A stretch of 64,000 nt of DNA from Euptelea pleiosperma (lineage: Eukaryota > Streptophyta > Magnoliopsida > Ranunculales > Eupteleaceae): assembly GCA_035048495.1 (NCBI GenBank), contig CM068553.1, forward strand, positions 503,259 through 567,258, written 5' to 3'. Each line of letters starts with the position of its first letter. Position 1 is the first letter of the stretch. Below the pieces are notes generated by a model. The model made no database searches, was not told the origin of the DNA, and was given only the letters and a program-made list of their open reading frames with translations. Below, piece by piece: positions 34,101 through 46,400 of this stretch. The position numbers were made by a program, and so were the translations under genes.

Positions 34101-37100
34101 CTCATCCTTGCTGTATTGGGGGTGATTTTAATGTTGTTCGATATATAGCTACGAGAGGCACGGCAAAAACAAAGTGACAAGTTGCATGCGGAGCTTTGGA
34201 GAATTTATCGATCATAACTACCTCCTGGATCTTCCCATGAGTGGGAGTAAGTTCACTTGGTCCAATAACCAGAATCAGCCTATCCTTAGCCGGATCGATT
34301 GATTCTTGGTGTCTGAAGATTGGGAGGCTCATTTTCCCAGGGTTTTATAGTTGGCGGTTCCTAGACCTACTTCTGACCATGTGTTTCTTTTGTTGTGTAG
34401 TGGAGGAATCTATAACCGGCCTACTCCATTCCATTTCGAGAATATGTGGTTACTTAATTCTAAGTTTAAGGATAAGGTGAGAGAATGGTGGGACAAATTC
34501 TCCTTTTCAGGGAGAGAAGGAGAAATTTAGATGGAAGCTTAAAGCCTTGAAAGATAGAATCAAGATATGGAACAAAGAAGAATTTGACAGGACTGATCAG
34601 CAGAAGGCAGCCATCCTTGAGGAGATAGTGCTTTTGGATAAGGAGGAAGAATCCCCTTTATTGCTGGAAGACCGTACGAGAAGATTGAATCTTAAAGCTG
34701 AGTTCCAACAAGTGGTAAAATTAGAGGAGATTAGTTGGAAACAAAAGTTGAGGGTTCGGTGGTTGAAGGAGGGCGACAACAATACCAAGTTTTTCATAAG
34801 ACAGCCAATGCGCACAAGAGGGGTAATTTTTTGGGTAGCCTTGAGGTGAATGTTGACTTTCTTGAAGATGAAGAGAGCATTAGAAAAGGAATGGTAGAGT
34901 TCTATTCGAGGTTGTACACTGAACTGACTCCCTTCAGACCACTTCTAGACAGACTTCATTTTAATAGTATCAGTACCGAGGATAGATGATGCTGGACGAA
35001 TGTGATGGCTTCCAACTAAAGGCTGAGATTAACAGAAAATTATTAAGAACAATAAAATAATAAATTCTCATGCTAATCACACGCAAATAATCAGATTCAA
35101 GCAAATATATTTATTAAAGTTCAAGGCCTTCACACAATCCCACAATATGAAACCCATTGCTTTAACGGCGAGGATCTAATGGAAGGTGGAACTTTCAACA
35201 AGCTTAGAGAATCAGTTAAAGGCTGAAACAAATCTGAAATGGTTTCACTTTCCAAGAGATTATAAGTTATTTGAAGTTCAAAAAGGTTTCTGGCAAGTTT
35301 CGGGGCTTTCTGACAAGTATCAGATTTTAGTCGAGTTTCGGGAGAAAAATGAGAACTATGGAAAATTAGGACAAATCTAGTATGCAAACATTTTATCCAC
35401 CATTGAATGCTCCTTGAAAAGCGTGTTTTTAATTTATAAAATATTATTTTTTGAAAATGTTGAAATAAAACATTTTTCAGGGGACATCGTACAGTACTGA
35501 CGATGTATATTTTTAAGTATGCAAACAGTTGCATACTAGATGTGTCCGAAAAATTAGGGTTTGAGAAGAGGTTAGGGGTTTCTATGGTCACCGTAGGGAT
35601 CTGGGAGTGTTTGGGGGTTGTGGTGAGGATCTTGGGAGGGTTTAGGGTACCGTAGGAAGAACTGGTGTAAGAAGGTTACTATTCACGCAACACTATTCAC
35701 AATTGTGTTCAATGGTTAGGGTTTAGAGATGAAAGAGATACAGTTGGGTTTTCTAGTTCAAACTTGATTCAAAAAGAAAATAAAGATAGAGAAAGAGAAG
35801 AGATAGAGATAGAAGTTACCTTTGGATTCGCACCGAGTAGCTTGGATTCACACCAAGGAAGAAGAGAGTACTCCACAAGAGAATTCTCAATAACAAGATT
35901 CAATATATTCCATCATTAATGAAAGATTACAACTAAAAGAGTTTATATAATAACTCAAAATAACTTAATCTAATCTAATGGCTATAAAAAAAGCTACTTA
36001 AAGCAACTAACTAAAATAACAATGAGCCTCTCACTTTGGGCTAGTTGCAAAGACACCAAAAACTCTAAAAAACATCAAAATAAACCTAGAAAACAAATAA
36101 AAACTCATAAAAAACTTCCTACGCAGCGCACATGCATATTTCCAATCTAGAGTCTTCATGATGCACATGCATGTGGGGTCTTCAAAATCTTCTTTCTTGT
36201 CTTCCACTGGTAGAACCCATGTGATACTTTGATGTTCGCATCAATAGAGATTGGGTGGAGAGACCTATTCTCGAGGAGGAATCTTGCATTCCATGTCCGA
36301 GTTGGCAGGAGATGAGGCACTGGGGCTCAATGAGTTTTCCTTGGCCTTTTTCATACATTGTTGGGACGTCATCAGGGGGGTGGGGTGTGTGTTCATGAAT
36401 GTGGTTGTAGAATTCCAAGAGGATAACTACCTGGATTACACTTCCAGTAATACGTTTGTAGCGTTAATTCTTAAGAAACAGGGTGCTACTCACATTTCCG
36501 ATCTTCGACCTATAAGTTTGGTGGGAAGTGTTTATAAGATTCTGGCTAGAACTCTTGCTTCGAGAGTTCGAAGGGTGTTGGATCAGGTGATTTCGACGTC
36601 TCGATGAGATTTTGTGAAGGGGAGACAGATTTTGGATGGGGTTCTTTTAGCCAATGAGAGTATTGACTCTAGAATCAAAGCATGTATCCCTGCGTTAGTC
36701 TGCAAGATTGATATGGAAAAGGCGTATGATCACGTGAGTTTGAGTTTTTTTGGATTATATGCTGGGACGGTTGGGTTTTGGGAAGTGGAGGAATTGGGTG
36801 AGTAAATGCATATCCTCGGCTTCATTTTCTATTTTGGTTAATGGTTCCCCGACATGCTACTTTAGAAGCTCGAGAGATCTCAGGCAAGCGGATCCCTTAT
36901 CTCCCTATCTTTTTATCGTGGTGGTGTAGGCATTGGGTAGAATGGTCTCCAAAGCATTAGAAGGAGGTGAGCTTGTGGGCTTTGAGGGTTGTGCGGGGTC
37001 CCAGCTATTTCGCACCTTCAGTTTGCAGATGACACTTTGGTCTTCATCGAAGCGGAGATGAATCAAGCGGTGTTTTCGAGAGGGCTTTTATGCTGCTTTG

Positions 37101-40100
37101 AGGCAGTTTCTGTTGCGAGTCACTTTGGGGAAAAGATCTATACTTTTATCCACAAATTCATGGGAAAGAAAAAGATCCTTGGATTTTAATGAAAATGAGA
37201 GAGTTTTCTTTGTTTATAGGAGATCCTTGGTTTCTCCTTGAAGGAAAACCATCTTACTCAAAAAAATCCCTCTCCCATACGTGATAAATCTCCTTTTTTT
37301 TCTTCCAAACTTTCCCTTATTTATAGGAGAAACCCTCACGTCCCATCATTTTGTTAATTACAAATGAGTCCCCCCACTTTTACATAATTACAAAAGACCT
37401 CACTCAAAAATTACAAAATACCCCTCAATTTTTTTTTTATAAAGCCTCCCCTAACATTGAAATAAAAGAGAAAACTTAAAAGACTAGAAAAATATGTATA
37501 AAATACATAAAAAATGTTTTGGGTAACCTACCTCGACAAAGAAGTCCACAAAATATCTATAACACCGAGCATGAGTGAGATTATGAAAGGATGTGTTGGG
37601 CCCACATTAATGTGATTCAAGGGTTGATTTATGGTGAGGAGCATCCTCACAAAAATCAGCTCATTGCAACATTTCTAGCTTTATGAAAACGGGATTGCAG
37701 ATTGAAAAATATGGTCCGTCTATTTCACCGCTAACTTTAAGTTGATAGTGTTAGAAATTTAAGAATAGACTGATTTTCTGTGAGGATGATCTTCACATAT
37801 GAACGAAGTCGCCATTGATTTCCTCGTGCTTGGTCCTCTCTCATTAGACCAAACTAGATTAGATGTGGCTTCCAAAGTATCCCCATCATTCTTAGAAGCT
37901 TCTCCCATACGACCTTGAGTTTAAATGCCCAGGCTTTAAGCATAGACTCATTACCCAGTACCCAGATGAACTGAGAAAACATGAGCAAGTCCTGAAAATT
38001 TTGTTGGAACTCGATGGAATTTTCATTTTGCTGTAAAGTGATCATGTTTCACTTAAATCATGGTTAAGTTCTACATTGAGTCAATGCAATCAAGTTTTGG
38101 TATGCACGACAAGTGTTTCAACCATGTCATCATCCATAATCGAATGTGCTCTTATAGCTCAGTCGGTAAGTTAATATAGTCCCACCTTAATGCCAGCTGT
38201 TGGATTTGGGAATAATGGCATGATATTATTATTCCAATATGTAATGGTTGGCATGGAGGTGCTATTATATTAACTTATTTCTGGGGGACTATGACATCAA
38301 TGTCACGCTCCTTTTTTTTGTTAAAAGCATAAATATATCTATCTGCATTTCTACACTTTATTTATACCGAATTAACATTCCTCGGCTTTTGTATAATTTA
38401 TAAGCTCCTTGACAGCCATGCAACAACATTTTCTTTTTTTCATTTATGTTTTTGTGTAGGAGCTCCTGCTGCTGATGGCTTAACCACTTGTGAAGAATCT
38501 TCTGGTGTTTGGCCTGGAAAATGTGTTGCGTCTTTGGAAAGAGATCGTTGCATTGGACCCGAAGGCACAGATCAGCTAGATGCTAAATGCTCATCAGTGT
38601 CAGAGTCAAATGCCAGGGTCACTCCTTTTAAAATGTCTAGACCCTCAGTCTTGGGTCCTGCTTCAGTACTCCCAGAAAGGCCTGAAATGCATTATCCTCA
38701 GGTACAATCCCCAGTATCCGCCATGAAACCCTGGGGCCAGCTTAATCAAAAGATTGCTTCACATGGAAAACGTTTCACACAACTCGATTCATGTACGTCC
38801 GATCCCCCAGTTTTTTATCCATCCGCGACATATTCTTTCCCCGAAATAATCTTTGGGTCACCAGCCATTGGCAACAGCTCTTCAGCACCTGAGAACACGA
38901 GTCAGTCAACAAATGTGAATTTAAGTGAGCAAACTGGGGATGGATGTGATAACAATGAGTATTCTGCAGGCCATATTCCCTCCACCTCCTACATAAAGGA
39001 GCCTCGCATCAAGGTGAGTGTTATAGGCAAAGAAGGTTATGGCGATACAAGAAGAATCAGCAATGAGATGGAAATAATTCATCATGAATTTGTTAATTCC
39101 CCTCCAATGAAAAAAGATGCATCCTCAAATTACAATCCTGTTACTGGCGATTCCTTGGATCATTTGTTCAAGGCAAAATCAGAATTGCAAGTTACTCAAT
39201 TTGACCTCCCTCATACTTACAGTTTGGCATCTGCTGGTGCTGGAGCAGATGATTCTGTTGAGACTTCTTCTGAGACGTTTGATCCATTTAACCCTGCTGT
39301 GGATTCACCCTGTTGGAAAGGAGCTCCAGCCTTTCGACATTCTCCATTTGGAGTTACTGAAGATGTGACTCCACAACTTCTTGTAAAGGAATTAGCAGGA
39401 TATAATGTTTTGAATTTTCAAGGACCTCAGATTCTTTCTGTCAATGCTGAAGACACTGTAGCTGTTTCCTCTCCAAAACTACATGTAAACTTGGTTTACA
39501 ATGAAAATCGTTGTGTGGAAGATGGTTCGTCTTCTTTCCAGGAGAAACCGTATTCAGAAGTGAGCAATGGGATTTGTTTTTCTGGTGGCGTCCAAGAACT
39601 GAAAAAAGAATATTTACTGCCTGGCAATTTAAAAAGTAGTTTCAAACTCAAATCTTCTCAAATAATGCAATCGAGTCATGAAGAAGACAAAATTACATCT
39701 GCGAGACTGCTTGCACCAAAAGGTAGAGTTGCAGATCCTGGGATGAATGCCAAGGATGCAACACAAAATGGTTCATCTCGTGTGCTGTTTCATGCTGAGC
39801 AAGATGTCTCAAGTTCATCTTCTTCTGAAATTGGTGTTTCCACGGAGCTTCCAGAACCACTTGGGGGAGTATCTGATACTTTGGCTCAGAATCCATTTCC
39901 AAAAATAGATGCTCGGGTGCTGGTTAATGCAATGCATAACCTGTCAGAATTGCTTCTGTCTACTTGTTCTAGTGACATAGATGCATTGAAGGAGCAGGAC
40001 AGCAAGGTTCTTCAGCATGCAATAAACAATCTTGATGCCTGTGTCTCAAAGAAGGTTGGATTAATGAGCCCAATGCACAAACCACATTTTTCTAAGTCAG

Positions 40101-41949
40101 GCACTTCTTATTGTCCTGGAGAGCTAACTGTTCCTCTTGAGGTATGGTGTTTTAGTTCTATTTGAAGTTATCTTAAAATTGTTGATCTTGGAAAAATATA
40201 GGGGTGAATGGGTGATTTGCTTTTCCCAATGAAGTAGAGGTTGCAACTTCCATGACGTTTTTCTCTAACATTTTAGCAATTCCTGAAAAACTACAAGTGC
40301 ACATCTTAGGGTCTGCTTGGGACGTTAGAAAAAAAAGTTTTAACGGAAAAGATTGTCGAATGCAAATGATGTAATGCTTAAGTATTTGCGCATGACAATA
40401 TTTATGTGTTTGGGTCGCACCCAATCTTCTCATCCAATTGATATGTCAGTGTCTGGGCCTGCACGTACGGTCTGCCTTTTGCCCACCAAGGCTTAAATTG
40501 CTGGCCAAAGGAGAGAAAGGGGAAGGAGGGGAAACGTTGGGGTGGTGCGGGGTTTTTACTTTATTTACCCATGTCGCGGAAAACATTCACGCACTTGTGT
40601 GTTTTATTTCCTCATTACACGCGATCCAAACAGACCCTTATTATTTCTGGACAAATGTAAATGATTGCATTCATCCAGGTGATAACAATAATACCTCTGA
40701 TTCTTATAGGATATTTACTGCATTTAACTTCAAGAGTTGTTAGTTTCAAGCTCAATATTATCTTTTCCAGGGACGCTCTACAGTCGGATCTCAGGTAACA
40801 AGGGAAGAGATTAATGATATTCAGAGTCAGTGTGACCATCAGAGTGCTCATGAGGGAAGGATGCATTCTACTGTGTGTGGTAAGAAACAAGATACATTCC
40901 AGGATTTTCTTTCTCTAAGTGGTGATACAGATTTCGAGAAGGACAATGACATGACCCTGGTATGATTTGGGCTTTCTTGTGATTCCAAAAAATATCATGT
41001 CAAGCTTGTAGTTCCTCCTGGAAAATTAAGAAGGGCTTTTGTTTTGATCTGCAGGCCATAAAGAAGGTTCTGAAGGAAAATTTTCACGTTGAGGAAGAGC
41101 CACTCCCACAAATTCTATTATATAAGAATTTATGGCTTGAGGCAGAAGCTTCATTATGTTCCATGAAATATAAAGCTCGCTTTGCTCGCATGAAGATTGA
41201 GATGGAGAAATGCAAGCGGCACCAAGCAAAAGGTGAACTATTTGTCCTCGACCCTGATTCTCCATCCTTGATGTGACTTAATTTTTTTCGTGAACTCGTA
41301 TGAATGTACAGGAAAGCCTAATAATGTGGAGAATCTGTCAAGCTCGAAGGTTTCTTATGACCTCAACAGTGATGACGTATTGGCACCCAAGGTTAAAGAA
41401 AGCTCAACTAATATCTCTACCCAGGACACAAGTCAGTCTATCATTGACAGCCGGGCAGAAGATGTTGAGGCTTCAGTTATGTCCAGATTCCAAATTCTGA
41501 AACATCGGTTTGACAACTCAAGTTTTGTGAATAAAGGGCAACAACTCCCGGATTCGATTGACGTTGGACCCTATGCAGGAATGACGGAGACAACGTCCAG
41601 CCCATGTTGGGGAAGTGTACCAAATGTTGGGATGAAGGCCCAACCAACAGGGATTGTTGATCTGGGTTCTGCAGAGAGGAGGAACCCATGGCCCTTTATC
41701 AGAGGTAGATTGGAAGATGGAAGTTTGGAAGTGAGAAAGATGCCCGATGTGCAATATCACAGTGTATGCTACACTGAAGACGAGTCGGGGTTGGATTTAG
41801 ATGTTTCTGAACGACAGGAAATGGTTAAAGAGTTCCTTGTACCCCCCCTCTCAGATGAGCCCGGGAATCACCTTAGAGGTGGTGGGTCTCATAGTCCTTC
41901 CTCGGATTGGGAGCATGTACTGAAAGAGGAGCTTACCTGGCAGGACTGA
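28162..41949 (+). CDS. Large plant-specific protein of unknown function
   Basis: Exons: 28162-28885, 38460-40141, 40771-40959, 41055-41232, 41312-41949; 3411 nt, 1136 aa. I do not recognise a named domain. The N-terminus is Gly/Ser/Pro-rich, then a TAPWDGFWNGMTDSEEERMK patch precedes the first splice. A motif that looks conserved, FDPFNPAVDSPCWKG, lies near residue 515. A predicted helical block near residues 866-925 reads AIKKVLKENF, PQILLYKNLWLEAEASLC and YKARFARMKIEMEK, and could be a coiled coil. The C-terminus is acidic and ends DWEHVLKEELTWQD. I recall similar uncharacterised proteins across flowering plants, but function is unknown. Codons are intact throughout, so it is an active gene. 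The 9574-bp first coding intron carries LINEs, a solo LTR and a MITE. Convergent with ARV1, whose stop is 1.5 kb away. Confidence 0.9.
29079..29183 (-). mobile_element. Very short 5'-truncated LINE
   Basis: A 105-bp insertion between perfect 14-bp target-site duplications CTTGTTTCTGAGTT (29065-29078 and 29184-29197). On the minus strand it ends TTCAATAAAGATTATACTTA followed by TCAAAAGAAAAC, the L1-type LINE terminus. It shows how short a LINE 3' end this machinery can insert. Confidence 0.85.
29198..30289. other. Intron DNA
   Basis: Anonymous AT-rich sequence in the long intron of the large unknown gene. From about 30050 a direct repeat, AACTACGGGAAAGAGTGATGG versus AACTATGGGAAAGAGTGATGG (30108 and 30153 region), is seen and may belong to the RTE-like remnant that follows. 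Confidence 0.4.
30290..30990 (+). mobile_element. Decayed RTE-like LINE (reverse transcriptase piece)
   Basis: With several stops and frameshifts the plus strand reads IDLEKAYDRVF, SVRT-like IRTIDSEISKFPITVGLHQ, LSPYLFALVIDEVT and later RLK.KFYKMTIRLAIIYEVECW. This wording (FPITVGLHQ.S, YLFALV.DE) is that of plant RTE-clade reverse transcriptases and differs from the L1-type elements elsewhere in the window. The region is too broken to encode anything. Confidence 0.75.
31091..33717 (+). pseudogene. LINE ORF1 remnant (DUF4283-like)
   Basis: Broken into several frames. The best-preserved part reads a DUF4283-type nucleic-acid-binding fold followed by a long low-complexity, charged region. Its last frame stops with TGA at 33715-33717. 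In plants this protein packages the LINE RNA. No complete frame remains. Confidence 0.7.
33714..37152 (+). pseudogene. LINE ORF2 remnant (endonuclease/reverse transcriptase)
   Basis: Begins MKSKILSWNVRSLK; the ATG overlaps the ORF1 stop as ATGA. Endonuclease pieces include ILQETKL, FGGIVILWD, GVYGPND and GGDFNVV, the last keeping the Asp and Asn of the catalytic motif. The reverse-transcriptase part is split by the solo LTR at 34987-36243 and keeps FADDT near 37027. Several stop codons and frameshifts make it inactive. Confidence 0.8.
34987..36243 (-). mobile_element. Solo LTR (family 1, copy b) inside a LINE
   Basis: The 1257-bp insert has matching termini TGATGC and GCATCA and perfect 5-bp target-site duplications ATAGA (34982-34986 and 36244-36248). 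On the minus strand it has a TATA tract (TTATATAAACTC), then GGTGTGAATCCAAG and an AAACCCT-rich leader, the same order as the LTR at 13191-14390. Taking out the insert and one ATAGA rejoins the reading frame of the host LINE, which confirms the boundaries. Confidence 0.92.
37153..37633. other. AT-rich insert after the LINE break
   Basis: LINE similarity stops near 37152. The following 400 bases are AT-rich; on the minus strand CTCCTATAAATAAGGG (near 37320) and a second CTCCTATAAACAAAG look like promoter TATA boxes, as in an LTR, but I could not find termini or a target-site duplication. Confidence 0.35.
37634..37796. mobile_element. MITE with palindromic ends, about 163 bp
   Basis: Inverted termini GTGAGGAGCATCCTCACAAA and the reverse complement of CTGTGAGGATGATCTTCAC pair over about 30 bases. 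The left terminus is itself a palindrome (GTGAGGA-GCA-TCCTCAC). The core is AT-rich. No clear target-site duplication. Confidence 0.6.
37797..38459. other. Intron DNA up to the acceptor
   Basis: Anonymous sequence ending in the TTTTTGTGTAG acceptor of the large unknown gene. A tRNA-A-box-like TAGCTCAGTCGGTAAG at about 38156 has no matching B box. Confidence 0.5.
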
Positions 41950-43433
41950 GCTCAATTTGGGATCAGAACTTCAAAATTCTTTTGAGGATCAGAACTTTCA
42001 AAATTCTCCATTTATAGACAGTATACTGTCACTATATTTGTGGTTGGGAATATTAGGGTTTGACTGTTTTAGTCCGAACTTGTATAAAGCCTTTTTTAGG
42101 AACTTATTTGAATTTCTAGAACCTACTTGGTTTGCACTTGTTATTACTGCCTAAGGTTTGTTGAACGTTTCATCTCTGTATATATTCTGTTGCACCAACT
42201 GCTCTTGGGGAATGTAAACGTGCCATTTTTCATCTTCACTTTTTTTTATTTCCAGTTGAACAGGACTAGAAGCGTTTTGACAGGATTTTCTTCTGAGTTG
42301 CAAATCATCAAAGCATAACTAAATATCCGAAGAAGAAATTGGGCTATTTTTATTTTCCTTCTAAGAACGGAAGAGATTGTTTAAATGTATCGATCTTAAT
42401 GATGTGATTTGAGAACCAAAAATTTGAGCTGAGATTGGCTATAGCCAAAACAATTGATTTGAGTTGAATCAGCTTATTGATTTCAACGTTATAGAAGCTT
42501 TATTCTTCAAACCCTATCCTTCGATGCAGTTGCTCATACAAAATGTCTGATCAGTTTACCCTCTTTAATGAGCATTGGCTGAAAAAGTTCCCTTTTAACC
42601 ATATAGATTGTCCAAAAGTAAGCAATTGATCAAACTGTGGTAATTTATAATCATTGAAAATTGTTTTGGGTGGTCTCAATTTGATGAACATATATAATCG
42701 TTTTGGGCGGAGACAGCAAGAGCATGAAGCTGTATGAGATGGAAATGTTTGTATTTGTTTTTCTCCATGTTTACCGAATCTTTAACCCATCTTAAACACA
42801 AAAACCTTATATTTCAGAAATTTGAGCTCATAATTTATAGAACTTCATTAAGAGATGTACAAGAATCAATGGACGGGGCAAGACCCATCCAGGAGATATA
42901 TAAGCTAGAAACTGACAAAGTAGATCAGATATCCATGAACATCCATTCTGTATTTTTTTTTCTCGTCTCATATGTCCTGATCATCCAAAAAGAATGAATT
43001 AGGTCAAACTATAACAATCATATAGACCCATTAGGTGGAAGGTCCCAGCAGTCGGCTACTTACCATGTCACGTTTGCCTGTATGGCCTTGTTGATTAATT
43101 ATGAGAATGGATGCAACACAGCATTGAACTTCGTGTCCACATTTCACAGTGAGGGTACAATACTGTAAGAGATGGAAGTTTCAGAAAAGTGCAAATCTGG
43201 GTCTTCTGAGAAATATTTCATCATAAAAAGTTTGTGACAACCACCATAGCCTTTCGGTGAAAATTGCAGTGTATCATCTTGGCAAAATTTGCTCTTCTAC
43301 TTTCTTTTTCTTCCTGTTAGTTAATTCTACAAGGTGAACTCATCCACCATTCAAACACCAGCATTTGATCGGAAAAAAAAAACCCTGAGAGAATCAAATA
43401 AAATATAGTTGTGCCCAACCAACACGAGGGCAT
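41950..43433. other. Convergent 3' ends of the large unknown gene and ARV1
   Basis: This 1.5-kb stretch holds the 3' untranslated regions of two convergent genes. No coding exon or bounded element is seen. Convergent arrangement could allow overlapping transcript ends. Confidence 0.5.
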
Positions 43434-46400
43434 TCAACAACCCAAGCTGCTAAAATATCTCAAGGATCTCAATAGAGGAAAGTCCAGCATTCGGTTAGCC
43501 AAGAACTTCACAGCATGTGCACTGAAGCACACCCCAAAGCATCTAATCATTGTTGACTGAGTCACCACTGGTTCACAAGAGAATGGCTTCATCAGAGGGC
43601 ATGATACTATCAAATATGTATTCTGTAAAATATCCACTGTGAAAATGACAAATTCTTAAGTATATTCAATGAAAAGGAAAAACTTACCATCCAATAGACA
43701 CATTTACATTTAATACATGCATACACAGATTTCATGCATGTAGATAACCATTGAATCTTCTTGATGTTGACACTTGTGTGGACATCTTCATAATTGCATA
43801 GTAAGATAAAACATAGAAATCATTCAAAAATTGAATATGCAGTCTTATGATTGCCGATTGTTTTAGTCACTGATGGATTGAAGAGGGATTTGAAAGAATT
43901 ACAGGTAAACATAGCATACTAGTGTTTCCTTTTTCCTATAGGTTTCAACGATACACAGTAATGGCACAAAATGCTATAAATTGAACATGATTTTAGTGCA
44001 AAGAGCAAGTTATTTTGCACATACCTCATTTTCCATATTGTAAAATATTGTTTACATTAAAATTAAAAGAATATCTCTCAAACTGAAATTTTCACAGAAT
44101 ATTCTGAATTTTCTACTATTTGAGTCGTCTATTTGGCTGCTAGATGGCTAAAGACAAAGATACATGACAACAGGGGGACCATTGAGTTCATTCTATTCCT
44201 AATCAGGTTCCTAGTCTCTCAAGGTAATAAAATGATCCAATCTCCAGATGACAAGCAGTGCAATCCTCCAAGGATATGAGCTTAGTTGACATTATCTCTC
44301 CTATCTCATCTTCCTCCATTTACACCCTCTCTACACCAAATCAAACCTCTTATCAATTCGCTGACTAAAAGGGCAGATCAAAGGACACATTTTAACTTGA
44401 GCCTTCTTCAACTTATATTGCTTTGAAACAAGTGTTCATCAATATGTTAGAGCCTATTCATTTGGGAACTTATTAGCTACGTGAAACAGGAGTGTAAAGG
44501 GTTGTGAAAGCGAGATCGAGAGTGAAGAAGCAGTCTCTTTCATTGCAACTTCAGCACCATATTATATGTTTTCATCATCATAGAATGAGAGTTACCTTAG
44601 TTGTAGAAAAATTACACCGAAGGTCTCACTTTTGCTTTGGAATCCTGCTCAAATGTCTAATTCACTTCAATGCCTCTAATGTTGTATTATTCTATTTTTT
44701 ATTATTGCTGAATTTATTAAAATCTTGATTTGCATTAACTTAATTAGTGAAATAGTAGTTCTCAACATTATATAAAAGAAATACGTAATTGTAGACCACC
44801 TACCACCCTCCCAGCCCCCCAACTTTACCTTTGAGAGCGGCATCAAACATATGAGGAACTTAAATCAAAATATCTGATGGCCTAGATAAGACTAGTGAAC
44901 ATATTTATGAACAAAGCTTATGTATCATTTTCAAAAGGGCCGGGTTCTAGTTACTGCCCTAAAATGATAGGCTCCGGTTACATGACACAATATGAGCCAC
45001 GTGGCACATTCTTAGAGGACTCTGACCGTATGGATGTTTGTCCAATCCCTAGGTGGTAATCCCTAATGAACTGTACCGGATAGACGTTCCTCTTCTAAGG
45101 ACTCTATGCTGGGTTACTACACGATTAATGTTTGAGTGACATATTCCCTGTCTTGAGGGGAATGGATTGAAGCAAGAGAACAAGTCTATCCTTTGTGGGT
45201 CCAGGGGATTCCATTCAGGGTCGGAAAACGGTTAAGGACCCGGTATCTGAAATGTTATGGAGTTGTCCTGCCGCATAGACGTTTCTGTCACATCGTTTTA
45301 ATGAACCTATTAATGTTATTGAAACTAGGAGATATTCTCTCCGATGTTTAATACATGATGCCAGAAGATAATCACGGACTAATTAAGGATTAATTGAATC
45401 ACTCTCCTTAGAGACTGCGTGGGGCAGAGGACGACTCCATTGAACAAGGTTTTATACCGTTGGATGCACTTTGGACATTCCCCAATCCCTCAGTGTGACA
45501 GGCTGAGGGATCCATTCAGCATGACTAGATTAAGTTTACTTTCTTGGGGAATGATGAACTGGAAGCAATGTTAATCAATCAACCCCCTTTTATGTTTGTG
45601 GTTGTTCAGGCAGATGGTGTTAGTGAAGGACAGTTCGGTCAAGTTCTGCTGTATGAAATGAATACTATTTGCAGGACTTTGTGCGTTCTTTGGAGAGAAG
45701 ATATCAATATCCTTTATCCCAATGATCACCCCATAAGAGAACTACCCGAGACCAACAACTACACAATCACATAATAACCTACTTGCAACATCACCGCTCC
45801 CAGTCTCATGTGTTGCCAAAATGTGCCCGACAATATGGCGCCGTTGCCGGGGACCTGTATTACAATATGACGCCCGACAATACGTCTTACCGATGGTGGC
45901 CTTCGGTGCATACTTATCTAAGTGAATCGTTGATCTGCGAAAGATGGTTGAGAATTAAGGGTGTTCCTTTTCATTTACGTAACTTGAATGTCTTCAGAGC
46001 CATCGGAGGTCTCTGTGGTGGTTTCCGAGCAATCGACGGGGGGGTGTCTTCGTTGGCTAAATTGGATTTTGTGCGATTGAAAGTGGCAGCAGGGGGTTTG
46101 AGGAACATTCCTAGAGTTATCCAGATCCTAGACAAGGGGGTGTTGTTCCCTATCATTGTCGAGATCGAGGGTTTCACTCCTGCGCTGGTGAAGCAGGTAT
46201 CGGTAATCTCCGATAATCTCTAGATCGATTGTGAAGAAGGCGCTGATGTGGAGATTTAGGAGACAGGTGGCGATCGAGGGGGTTTGGAGATACTTGGGTC
46301 GGTGGGTGAGAAGACACGGGGCAACGAAGGGTCCAATGGTATTGGACCACTGCCACCGCAGACTACTAGATGGCATGTAGAGAGGGAGGCCAGTCCACGC

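Larger units (their letters stand above)
31090..37152 (+). mobile_element. L1-type LINE, interrupted by a solo LTR
   Basis: Two overlapping open regions are recognisable. ORF1 (about 31100-33717) has a DUF4283-like RNA-binding part near 31640-32060 (FGRWSLAMSC, GEAILYVSRWWPTFNS, WILICGLPYHLWN). ORF2 starts at ATG 33714 and carries an endonuclease, then a reverse transcriptase that resumes at 36249 after a 1257-bp LTR insertion and continues to about 37152 ([48 protein letters not shown]). Many stops and frameshifts; the 3' end is missing. Sense orientation within the long intron of the large unknown gene. Confidence 0.85.

Noticed and set aside
38150..38230. tRNA or SINE head (TAGCTCAGTCGGTAAG)
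   Set aside because: No B box follows at the expected distance and no duplication was found.
43434..43637. Isolated small minus-strand gene
   Set aside because: It is the last exon of ARV1; only the part from 43567 down is coding, the rest is intron.
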